Of a DNA stretch of 64,000 bases, positions 42,976 through 51,632 are shown piece by piece. The translations under genes were made by a program, and so were the position numbers. The notes beneath the pieces were generated by a model, which worked only from the letters and a program-made list of their open reading frames with translations, made no database searches and had not been told where the DNA came from. The DNA comes from Paracoccaceae bacterium (GTDB taxonomy: Bacteria; Pseudomonadota; Alphaproteobacteria; Rhodobacterales; Rhodobacteraceae), in contig JAFMKS010000003.1 of NCBI GenBank assembly GCA_017852835.1, forward strand, positions 9,535 through 73,534, in the 5' to 3' direction. Positions within the stretch are counted from its first letter, which is position 1. Every line of letters begins with the position of its first letter.

Positions 42976-44105
42976 TGCCCCTTGATTTCAATGACCCAAC
43001 CACACAAATGATCATTGGCGCAGGGCTGATTGTTTTGTTGCTCTTGCTGCTATCGCTTCGTGCGGTTTCGCGCTTGACCAAGGCTGCTGAACCACTGAGC
43101 AATCAGATTAATGCCTTGGGACAACGCGTTCAGGCACTTGGCGAAGGCCAAGAGAGGTTGGCGGGCGGTCTGCATCACGTGTCAGAGGCGCAGGCCAAAC
43201 AGCAAACCAACATGTTGCAATTGGTGGAAAAACGATTGGCCGATGTGCAACTGCAAATGAACGAAAATTTGCAAGGCTCCGCCCGTCGAACGGCCCACTC
43301 ATTGGGTGAATTGCAACAACGCCTGACTGCGATTGACAAGGCTCAGGAAAACATCACAAAACTTTCGGGCGATGTTTTATCGCTTCAGGATATTTTGTCG
43401 AACAAACAAACCCGCGGTGCCTTTGGCGAAATTCAGTTGAATGATATTGTGTCTAAGGCGCTCCCTTCGGACAGTTACACGTTGCAGGCCACGCTTTCCA
43501 ACGCGCGACGCGCGGACTGCTTGATCCATTTGCCAAATCCACCGGGTCCCATTGTGATTGACAGTAAGTTTCCGCTGGAACCCTATGAAGCGCTGCGCAA
43601 TGCAAAAACTGATTGGGAATTGAACGAAGCCGCACGTCAATTACGGACAGCTGTCAAAAAACACATCAAAGATATTTCGGAAAAATACATCATTGAGGGT
43701 GAAACCGCAGATGGTGCATTGATGTTCCTACCATCCGAGGCGGTTTATGCCGAATTGCATGCAAATTTTTCGGAATTGGTCCGCGAGGGATTCACCGCTC
43801 GTGTTTGGATTGTCTCACCCACCACCTGCATGGCCACCCTGAACACCATGCGCGCCATATTAAAGGACGCGCGCATGCGTGAACAGGCAGGTGCCATTCG
43901 TCGGGAACTAGGGTTGCTATATCAGGATGTGGATCGTTTGGGCACGCGTGTTGAAAACCTGGATCGTCATTTTACCCAAGCCGCCAAAGATATTACCGAA
44001 ATCAAAATCAGCGCAGATAAGGCGGGAAAACGTGCGCGCCGGTTGGATAACTTTGATTTCGAAGAAATTAAATCAGACACGCCAAAGATGTTAGATCAGA
44101 ATTAA
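42975..44105 (+). CDS. rmuC: DNA recombination protein RmuC
   Basis: RGAFGEIQLNDIVSKALP, IVIDSKFPLEPYEAL, LMFLPSEAVYAELH. Confidence 0.93.
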   Translation: MPLDFNDPTTQMIIGAGLIVLLLLLLSLRAVSRLTKAAEPLSNQINALGQRVQALGEGQERLAGGLHHVSEAQAKQQTNMLQLVEKRLADVQLQMNENLQGSARRTAHSLGELQQRLTAIDKAQENITKLSGDVLSLQDILSNKQTRGAFGEIQLNDIVSKALPSDSYTLQATLSNARRADCLIHLPNPPGPIVIDSKFPLEPYEALRNAKTDWELNEAARQLRTAVKKHIKDISEKYIIEGETADGALMFLPSEAVYAELHANFSELVREGFTARVWIVSPTTCMATLNTMRAILKDARMREQAGAIRRELGLLYQDVDRLGTRVENLDRHFTQAAKDITEIKISADKAGKRARRLDNFDFEEIKSDTPKMLDQN

Positions 44106-44182
44106 CGCCAGACTGGGGATATGGACTTCTGCTTTGTGAATCCTTTGGATATAGCAACAGGTAAACGTTAGGGGATGCGGAA

Positions 44183-44992
44183 ATGGCCCATATAATCGTG
44201 GTGGGAAACGAAAAAGGTGGCGCAGGTAAATCCACCGTCACGATGCATATTGCCACGGCATTGGCACGGATGGGACACCGCGTTGGGGCGATTGATTTGG
44301 ACCTGCGTCAACAAAGCTTTGTGCGCTACCTCGTTAATCGACAAAAACACTTTGCTGAAACGGGAATGGATCTACCCTCGCCCACGTATTTCCCATTATC
44401 TGACATCGAGAAATCACAAATTCCAGACGGTGAAAATATCTATGATCACCGACTATCTGCCGCTGTGGCCAAGGCCGACCCAAATAGCGATTTTATTCTT
44501 ATCGATTGTCCCGGCTCACACACCCGCCTTAGTCAAGTTGCGCATTCGTTGGCAGATACATTGATCACGCCACTGAACGACAGTTTTGTCGATTTTGATC
44601 TATTGGCCCATGTAAGTTCAGATGGCGAAAAGATTGAGGGACCATCCGTTTATTCCGAAATGGTGTGGCACGCCCGTCAATTGCGCGCCCAAGCTGGCCT
44701 GAAACCCATCGACTGGATCGTAGTGCGCAACCGCGTTGGTGCGCAACAAATGGTGAATAAGCTGAAGATGGAGCGGGCATTGGATAAACTGGCCAAACGG
44801 ATTGGGTTCCGCGTTGGACCAGGATTTAATGAACGTGTCATTTTCCGTGAATTGTTCCCACGTGGTCTGACCCTGCTGGATCTAAAAGATGTTGGCGTCA
44901 AACAGTTGAACATTTCCAATATCGCGGCGCGCCAAGAACTGCGTGAATTGGTTAAAACACTGGATTTGCCAAACGTGACTGCGAAATTCTAG
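44183..44992 (+). CDS. mipZ: ParA-like division-plane positioning ATPase MipZ
   Basis: HIIVVGNEKGGAGKSTVTMHIATALARMGHRVGAIDLDLRQQSFVRYLVNR. Confidence 0.93.
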   Translation: MAHIIVVGNEKGGAGKSTVTMHIATALARMGHRVGAIDLDLRQQSFVRYLVNRQKHFAETGMDLPSPTYFPLSDIEKSQIPDGENIYDHRLSAAVAKADPNSDFILIDCPGSHTRLSQVAHSLADTLITPLNDSFVDFDLLAHVSSDGEKIEGPSVYSEMVWHARQLRAQAGLKPIDWIVVRNRVGAQQMVNKLKMERALDKLAKRIGFRVGPGFNERVIFRELFPRGLTLLDLKDVGVKQLNISNIAARQELRELVKTLDLPNVTAKF

Positions 44993-45423
44993 GGCTGGCT
45001 AAGCGCGTTTAAGACGCGGCGCAGGACTGTGATTTCCTCAGTACTTAATTTTTGCATCAACACTTGGTCGTGCTGTCGTGCATGGGCGCGTAAATCTTCA
45101 TAAACCGCGCGTCCCTGCGACGTGAGCGTCAGCCATTCGTGACGACGATCCTTTTCATCTGGTTTACGTTGCAAATACCGCCTCTGCTCTAATCTCTGCA
45201 CCGCACGGCTGACCTTGGTTTTGTGCATGATCGCCTTTTCACAGATGTCTTTGGCCGTCATCCGCTCAAAGATTGCCAGATGAAACAACACCCGCCATTC
45301 AGTGCGCAACATGCCATATCGCCCCTTATATATCCGCTGAAACGATTGGCTGCTGATCTCAGCTGCTTGGTTCAAAAGATAGGGCAAAAATTCGCGTAAA
45401 TCGAAGTCATCTTTCTGTGTCAT
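44989..45423 (-). CDS. MarR family transcriptional regulator
   Basis: MarR winged helix (MTAKDICEKAIMHKTKVSRAVQRLEQRRYLQRKPDEKDRRHEWLTLTSQGR); divergent from hmgA. Confidence 0.9.
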   Translation of the reverse strand: MTQKDDFDLREFLPYLLNQAAEISSQSFQRIYKGRYGMLRTEWRVLFHLAIFERMTAKDICEKAIMHKTKVSRAVQRLEQRRYLQRKPDEKDRRHEWLTLTSQGRAVYEDLRAHARQHDQVLMQKLSTEEITVLRRVLNALSQP

Positions 45424-45444
45424 TTTTTCAATATAAGGGGTTGT

Positions 45445-45462
45445 TAGTTACATTTTCAACTA
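45445..45462. promoter_or_regulatory. Candidate MarR-family operator between marR and hmgA
   Basis: Inverted repeat TAGTT-N8-AACTA in the 78-bp divergent intergenic region. Confidence 0.35.
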
Positions 45463-45501
45463 TTACCAGATTTTCAATTCACGCGGTAGAGGAGCATCAA
45501 A

Positions 45502-46863
45502 ATGAATCGCCCCACGTTTCCACATAGCTTTGTCCAAGCCCCGTCAAATGATGGGATCACCGAAGGGTACATGCCCGGTTTCGGAAATGATTTTGAGACC
45601 GAAGCCTTGCCAGGCGCGCTCCCGCAGGGTCAAAACAGCCCACAAAAATGTAACTATGGGCTTTATGGCGAACAACTTTCTGGAACAGCGTTCACAGCAC
45701 CCAGCCATCAAAATGAACGCACATGGTGTTATCGCATTCGTCCCTCTGTGAAACATTCACATCGGTATGAAAAAATTGATCTGCCCTATTGGAAATCTGC
45801 ACCGCATATCGACCCAGATGTTGTGTCGCTGGGTCAATATCGTTGGGATCCTGTGCCGCATGCATCCGAACGGCTAACATGGCTTACGGGGATGCGCACC
45901 ATGACCACCGCAGGCGACGTGAATACTCAAGTCGGCATGGCCAGCCATATCTATTTGGTAACGGCGTCAATGGTGGACGAATATTTCTATTCCGCGGACA
46001 GTGAACTATTGATTGTCCCACAAGAAGGCCGCCTCAGATTTTGTACAGAACTGGGGATCATTGACCTAGAACCAAAGGAAATCGCAATCATCCCACGCGG
46101 CATGTTGTATCGTGTTGAGGTGTTAGAGGGGCCCGCGCGCGGATTTGTGTGCGAAAACTATGGCCAAAAATTCGCCCTGCCTGGGCGTGGTCCTATCGGC
46201 GCAAACTGTTTGGCAAATCGGCGCGATTTCAAATCCCCTGTCGCCGCATTTGAGGATCGCGAAGTTCCAAGTCGCGTTGTGATTAAATGGTGCGGCCAAT
46301 TCCACGAAACGCATATCGGCCATAGCCCTTTGGATGTTGTCGCTTGGCATGGCAATTACGCGCCCTGCAAATATGATTTACGCACATACTGCCCCGTTGG
46401 TGCGGTGTTGTTTGATCACCCCGATCCATCCATCTTTACGGTGCTAACCGCCCCATCGGGTGTTGAAGGCACGGCAAACATCGATTTTGTTTTGTTCCGC
46501 GAACGTTGGATGGTTGCGGAAAATACATTCCGCCCACCATGGTATCACAAAAACATCATGTCCGAATTGATGGGCAATATTTACGGCCAGTATGATGCAA
46601 AACCAAAGGGTTTTGTGCCAGGCGGCATGAGCCTGCACAACATGATGCTGCCCCACGGCCCGGATAAGAATGCATTTGAAGGTGCATCAAACGCGGATTT
46701 ACAGGCGCAGAAATTGGATAACACGATGTCCTTCATGTTCGAAACGCGCTTTCCTCAGCATTTGACGGCCTATGCCGCTAAAGAGGCGCCCCTTCAGGAC
46801 GATTACATTGATTGTTGGGTTGATATCGAAAAGAAATTTGATGGCACCCCCGGAACCAAGTAA
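45502..46863 (+). CDS. hmgA: Homogentisate 1,2-dioxygenase
   Basis: [63 protein letters not shown]. Confidence 0.97.
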   Translation: MNRPTFPHSFVQAPSNDGITEGYMPGFGNDFETEALPGALPQGQNSPQKCNYGLYGEQLSGTAFTAPSHQNERTWCYRIRPSVKHSHRYEKIDLPYWKSAPHIDPDVVSLGQYRWDPVPHASERLTWLTGMRTMTTAGDVNTQVGMASHIYLVTASMVDEYFYSADSELLIVPQEGRLRFCTELGIIDLEPKEIAIIPRGMLYRVEVLEGPARGFVCENYGQKFALPGRGPIGANCLANRRDFKSPVAAFEDREVPSRVVIKWCGQFHETHIGHSPLDVVAWHGNYAPCKYDLRTYCPVGAVLFDHPDPSIFTVLTAPSGVEGTANIDFVLFRERWMVAENTFRPPWYHKNIMSELMGNIYGQYDAKPKGFVPGGMSLHNMMLPHGPDKNAFEGASNADLQAQKLDNTMSFMFETRFPQHLTAYAAKEAPLQDDYIDCWVDIEKKFDGTPGTK

Positions 46864-46896
46864 TTCACGCAGATCCTGCCAAGAAAGAGACATACC

Positions 46897-48153
46897 ATGA
46901 GACTATTAAACAGTTGGGTCGCCTCCGCAAATGATCCCCAATCGCCCTTCCCACTAAACAACCTGCCATACGGTGTGTTTTCAACAGCTGACACAGATCC
47001 ACGCTGTGGTGTTGCAATTGGGGATATGATCCTTGATCTGCAGGCCGCGGAAGAAGCTGATATGATCAAGCTCGACGAAGGGCCGGTTTTTGACGTTCCC
47101 TTTTGGAACGAAGTGATGGAATTGGGGCCAGAGGCGTGGGAAAAACTGCGCAAACAAATCACAGCGATCCTTAAAAAGGCCAGCGCCCATCAGGGTCAGG
47201 CGATTGATATGTTAACGCCGCAATCGGATGCGATCATGCATTTGCCATTTTTGGTCAGTGAATACACTGATTTTTATGCAGGTCGTCATCACGCAACCAA
47301 CGTGGGAACCATGTTCCGTGGTGCTGAAAACGCACTGCCACCAAATTGGCTGCATATACCAATTGGCTACAATGGCCGCGCCTCTTCGGTTGTGGTTAGC
47401 GGAACAGACATTCGTCGTCCATGGGGTCAACTAAAGGCACCCGATGCCGCGCAACCCGAATTCGCGCCATGCCGTCGGTTTGATTTTGAATTGGAACTTG
47501 GCGCTGTGGTTGGTCTGCCATCTGAGGGACCCATCACGGTCCAAGAAGCGGATGACCTAATCTTTGGATATGTGTTGTTAAATGATTGGTCAGCCCGCGA
47601 TATTCAGGCTTGGGAATACCAGCCATTGGGCCCGTTTCAGGCCAAGGCAACTGCCACATCAATCAGCCCATGGATCGTCACCAAGGCGGCGCTAGAGCCA
47701 TTCCGTGTCGATACCCCAGAACGCGAAGTGGAATTGCTGGACCACCTACAGGACTGTGGTCCAATGCTTTATGACATTTCGCTTGAGGTTGGGTTGTTGT
47801 CAAAATCAGGTGGTAAGAAAATCATCACCCAGACCAACTATAAAGAGATGTACTATTCCTCTGCCCAGCAATTGGCACATCATACGACGTCAGGATGCCC
47901 AATGAACCCAGGCGATTTATTGGGATCAGGTACAATTTCAGGCACAGAACACCATCAACGCGGCAGTATGCTTGAACTCAGCTGGGGTGGAAAAGACCCC
48001 ATTGAGTTGGACAACGGGGAAACACGTAGCTTCCTTGAAGATGACGATCAAATCGTGATGTCAGGTGCTGCACGTAGTGAAACATTGACCATCGGATTTG
48101 GCACCTGTGTCGGACGCGTCCTGCCTGCCCTTGAAAATCCATACGAACGATAA
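46897..48153 (+). CDS. fahA: Fumarylacetoacetase
   Basis: YTDFYAGRHHATNVGTMFRG, PIGYNGRASSVVVSGTDIRRPWGQ, LLNDWSARDIQAWEYQPLGPF. Confidence 0.97.
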   Translation: MRLLNSWVASANDPQSPFPLNNLPYGVFSTADTDPRCGVAIGDMILDLQAAEEADMIKLDEGPVFDVPFWNEVMELGPEAWEKLRKQITAILKKASAHQGQAIDMLTPQSDAIMHLPFLVSEYTDFYAGRHHATNVGTMFRGAENALPPNWLHIPIGYNGRASSVVVSGTDIRRPWGQLKAPDAAQPEFAPCRRFDFELELGAVVGLPSEGPITVQEADDLIFGYVLLNDWSARDIQAWEYQPLGPFQAKATATSISPWIVTKAALEPFRVDTPEREVELLDHLQDCGPMLYDISLEVGLLSKSGGKKIITQTNYKEMYYSSAQQLAHHTTSGCPMNPGDLLGSGTISGTEHHQRGSMLELSWGGKDPIELDNGETRSFLEDDDQIVMSGAARSETLTIGFGTCVGRVLPALENPYER

Positions 48154-48163
48154 ACCATTAAGC

Positions 48164-48184
48164 GGGCGTGGCAGGATCACGCCC
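48164..48184 (+). other. Intercistronic hairpin between fahA and the MBL-fold gene
   Basis: gggcgtg gcaggat cacgccc perfect 7-bp stem, no T-tract. Confidence 0.5.
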
Positions 48185-48208
48185 ACCGAAAACCAATAGG
48201 AGAGCCAC

Positions 48209-49159
48209 ATGGCAAAAGCCTTCGCATCCCAAAGCGATATGAGTGAAAAGAAAATCAGCTTTACCGAAATCGGCGAAGGCCTTTACGCCTTTACCGCTGA
48301 GGGCGACCCAAACTCTGGTGTGATCATTGGTGACGAAAGTGTCATGATCATCGAAGCGCAGGCGACACCCCGCCTTGCCAATAAGGTGATTGAATGTGTC
48401 CGCAGTGTCACAGACAAACCAATTTCACACGTTGTTCTAACCCATTATCACGCGGTGCGCGTTTTGGGTGCATCCGCATTCAACGCCGATCAAATCATTA
48501 TGTCGGATATGGCACGTGCGATGGTTGTGGAACGCGGGCAAGAAGATTGGGACAGTGAATTCCAACGCTTCCCTCGTCTGTTTGAAGGACACGAAAGCAT
48601 TCCGGGACTGACATGGCCGACGACAACATTTGATGGATCAATGTCTGTGTATCTTGGGAACCGCCGCGTCGATTTAATGCATTTGGGACGCGCGCATACC
48701 GCAGGTGACATCGTCATCAACGTGCCTGATCAAAACGTGATGTTCACAGGTGACATTGTTGAATACCATTCCGCCTGCTACTGCGGCGATGGTCATTTCG
48801 CGGATTGGGGCGATACACTGGATAACATCAAATCGTTTGAGGTTGATGCAATCGCCCCAGGGCGCGGGGATGCGTTGGTTGGACAGGATATGGTGAACCG
48901 CGCAATCGAAAGCACCCGTGATTTTGTCGAAAGCACCTATCGCCCTGTGGCCAAGGTTGCGGCACGAAACGGTTCCCTGAAAGAGGCATGGGATGCCTGC
49001 CGCGCGGAATGTGATCCGAAGTTCTCCGACTACGCGATTTATGAACATTGTTTGCCGTTTAACGTGGCACGCGCCTACGATGAAGCGCGCGGAATTGATA
49101 CGCCCCGCATTTGGACGGCACAACGTGATTTGGACATGTGGGAGGCCCTTCAAAGCTAG
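48209..49159 (+). CDS. MBL-fold metallo-hydrolase
   Basis: VVLTHYHAVRVLGAS (degenerate HxHxDH region), HLGRAHTAGDIVINVP. Confidence 0.85.
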   Translation: MAKAFASQSDMSEKKISFTEIGEGLYAFTAEGDPNSGVIIGDESVMIIEAQATPRLANKVIECVRSVTDKPISHVVLTHYHAVRVLGASAFNADQIIMSDMARAMVVERGQEDWDSEFQRFPRLFEGHESIPGLTWPTTTFDGSMSVYLGNRRVDLMHLGRAHTAGDIVINVPDQNVMFTGDIVEYHSACYCGDGHFADWGDTLDNIKSFEVDAIAPGRGDALVGQDMVNRAIESTRDFVESTYRPVAKVAARNGSLKEAWDACRAECDPKFSDYAIYEHCLPFNVARAYDEARGIDTPRIWTAQRDLDMWEALQS

Positions 49160-49171
49160 GGGAGCTAAAAG

Positions 49172-50788
49172 ATGAACAAAATCTTTGAAACGCCACTATA
49201 TCCGTATTACCAATCTGTCGATCAGACCGCATCTGCGCCTGGGCACCACAGTGTTGTGGTGATTGGCGCAGGTCCCGTTGGGTTGGGTATGGCGATCGAT
49301 CTGGCACAGCACGGAATTGATGTTGTTGTTTTGGATGACAACGACAAGGTCAGCTTTGGCAGTCGCGCAATTTGTTTTGCAAAACGCACTCTGGAAATTG
49401 CAGATCGATTGGGATTTGGGGACAAATTGGTCGACAAAGGGGTTCAATGGAACCTTGGCAAAGTGTTCTTTGATGAACGCAAGGTTTATGAATTTAACCT
49501 TTTGGCAGAAGACGGGCACGCCCGCCCCGCGTTCATCAACCTGCAACAGTATTATTTTGAACAATACCTTGTTGAACGCGTCCAAGAGATCAATTCAGAG
49601 ACCCCAAAAATTGATGTCCGCGGCAAGAACCGTGTGAGCGCGATCAAGGATCATGGCGCCTATTCCGCCCTTACGGTCACAACACCCGACGGCGAATATA
49701 CGATACATGCAGATTGGGTCATCGCCTGTGATGGCGCAGGAAGTCCGACGCGCTCGATGATGGGGCTTGATTTTGTTGGCCGTGTATTCGAGGACAACTT
49801 CCTAATCGCGGATGTCACGATGGAAGCGGATTTTCCAACCGAACGTTGGTTTTGGTTTGACCCGCCATTCAATCGCGGACAATCGGCATTGTTGCATAAA
49901 CAGCCCGATGGTGTGTGGCGGATCGATCTACAATTGGGATGGGATGTCGATAAAGAAGCCGAAAAACAACCAGATCGCGTCATTCCGCGCCTAAAGGCGA
50001 TGTTGGGTGACGATGTGAAATTTGAATTGGAGTGGGTCAGTATTTACACATTCCAATGTCGTCGAATGGAAAAATTCCGCCACGGCAATGTTATCTTTGC
50101 AGGCGATAGCGCGCATCAGGTATCCCCATTCGGCGCGCGCGGCGCAAATAGTGGATTGCAAGATGTCGACAACCTAAGTTGGAAATTGGCCCATGTGATC
50201 AAGGGGCTTGCCCCCGACACCTTGCTGAATAGCTATGACGATGAACGCATCCACGGTGCGGACGAAAACATCATGAATTCGACACGCTCAACAGATTTCA
50301 TCACACCGAAATCCGACATAAGCCGCGTGTTTAGAAATGCCGTTTTAGATCTGTCCGAACATCATGACTTTGCCCGCCCATTGGTGAACTCTGGTCGTTT
50401 GTCGATGCCATGCAACTATGTCGGTCACAGCTTAACGGGTGAAGACGCCGTGGCGGGTGGCCCTGCGCGCAGTCAACCGGGCATGCCCTGTCCTGATGCG
50501 CCATTGGAAGATGGCTACTTGCTGTCCAAACTGGGCGGGGGATTTACCCTGATGACGCTGAACACTGATGCGCCATCGCCCCAAGAGATTGAGGGCATTG
50601 AGATTGCCCATCTAGAGATGAGGGCAACATCAGACACAAACAAAACGCTTGGCGAGCGCTTCCTTGGCACGGCCGAACGCGCGATCTATCTTATTCGTCC
50701 TGACCAACATATTGTTGCGCGATGGTCCGAATACGACGCAGCAAGCGTGCAAATGGCAGTGGCGACCGCATTGGGGAAAACACAATGA
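49172..50788 (+). CDS. FAD-dependent aromatic hydroxylase (MhpA/MhaA-like)
   Basis: VVVIGAGPVGLGMAIDLAQHGIDVVVLD, DWVIACDGAGSPTR, VIFAGDSAHQVSPFGARGANSGLQDVDNLSWKL. Confidence 0.88.
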   Translation: MNKIFETPLYPYYQSVDQTASAPGHHSVVVIGAGPVGLGMAIDLAQHGIDVVVLDDNDKVSFGSRAICFAKRTLEIADRLGFGDKLVDKGVQWNLGKVFFDERKVYEFNLLAEDGHARPAFINLQQYYFEQYLVERVQEINSETPKIDVRGKNRVSAIKDHGAYSALTVTTPDGEYTIHADWVIACDGAGSPTRSMMGLDFVGRVFEDNFLIADVTMEADFPTERWFWFDPPFNRGQSALLHKQPDGVWRIDLQLGWDVDKEAEKQPDRVIPRLKAMLGDDVKFELEWVSIYTFQCRRMEKFRHGNVIFAGDSAHQVSPFGARGANSGLQDVDNLSWKLAHVIKGLAPDTLLNSYDDERIHGADENIMNSTRSTDFITPKSDISRVFRNAVLDLSEHHDFARPLVNSGRLSMPCNYVGHSLTGEDAVAGGPARSQPGMPCPDAPLEDGYLLSKLGGGFTLMTLNTDAPSPQEIEGIEIAHLEMRATSDTNKTLGERFLGTAERAIYLIRPDQHIVARWSEYDAASVQMAVATALGKTQ

Positions 50789-50988
50789 GCACCCTAATCC
50801 TGACCCCAAATATCCCCAATGGTGACGATTTTTACGAAAAACTTCTGAACGCGCATGAGGGATTGAGTAAAGAGCAAAGTGATGCGTTAAACGCGCGCCT
50901 GATCTTGGTTCTGTCCAATCACATTGGAGACATAGACATATTGGAACAGGCGCTGGATGCCGCAAAAACTGCGGGGCAGGCAGCATGA
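50785..50988 (+). CDS. DUF2783 small protein (possible MhaB-like coupling protein)
   Basis: 67 aa MSTLILTPNIPNGDDFYEKLLNAHEGLSKEQSDALNARLILVLSNHIGDIDILEQALDAA; ATGA overlaps on both sides. Confidence 0.75.
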   Translation: MSTLILTPNIPNGDDFYEKLLNAHEGLSKEQSDALNARLILVLSNHIGDIDILEQALDAAKTAGQAA

Positions 50989-51623
50989 CGGATGTGGTTC
51001 TTTAAGATTACTGGCGCTCTTCTGCATCCTATCGGTTGCGGATTGCGATGAACCTTGCGGGGATTTCGTATCAATCTGTTTCCGTTGATCTGTTAAGGGG
51101 TGAACATAAAACAGAGGCCTATCTAAACCGTAACCCACAGGGTTTGGTGCCTGTTTTGGAAATCGATGGGTATTCAATGACCCAATCGCTCGCAATTTTA
51201 GAATATCTAAATGATACACGCGAAATTACATTGATATCAACTGATCCCGTCTCGGCAGCGCAGGAACGCGCGATTGCCCATGCCATTGCGGTCGATATTC
51301 ACCCCGTGTGCAATGTTTCGGTTGCCGCTTACGCCGTACGACAATCAGGACGGGACGAAACCCGTTTTGAATGGATGCAACGGTTTATCGCACCTGGCCT
51401 CGCGGCAGTTGAAACCATGCTGCACATGCGTCCAGAAACCGCCTTTGCGCATGGCGATGCACCTGGCCTTATCGACATTTGCATCATGCCACAGCTGTAC
51501 AATGCGGACCGTTGGGGCGTGGATGTCAGCACGCATATGAATATCATGAGAATTGCTGAAAACTGTGCCGCCCACCCTGCATTTCAGGCGGCGCATCCAG
51601 ACGCTGTTAAGCCAAGCAAATAA
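50985..51623 (+). pseudogene. maiA: Maleylacetoacetate isomerase (zeta-class GST) with in-frame TAA at codon 7; alternative short ORF from TTG 51036
   Basis: ATG 50985 overlaps the previous stop; translation MTDVVL*DYWRSSASYRLRIAMNLAGISYQSVSVDLLRGEHKTEAYLNRNPQGLVPVLEIDGYSMTQSLAILEYL; zeta-GST SSASYR motif lies between the stop and the next possible start. Confidence 0.75.
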
Positions 51624-51632
51624 AGCACACGC

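Noticed and set aside
29382-51005. Stop-codon reassignment or general TAA readthrough, suggested by TAA at Tyr-like positions in both the chemoreceptor and maiA
   Set aside because: Many intact genes here end properly at TAA (for example leuA and hmgA) with no homologous extension, and both TAA and TAG interrupt the receptor. Local nonsense mutations explain the data better.
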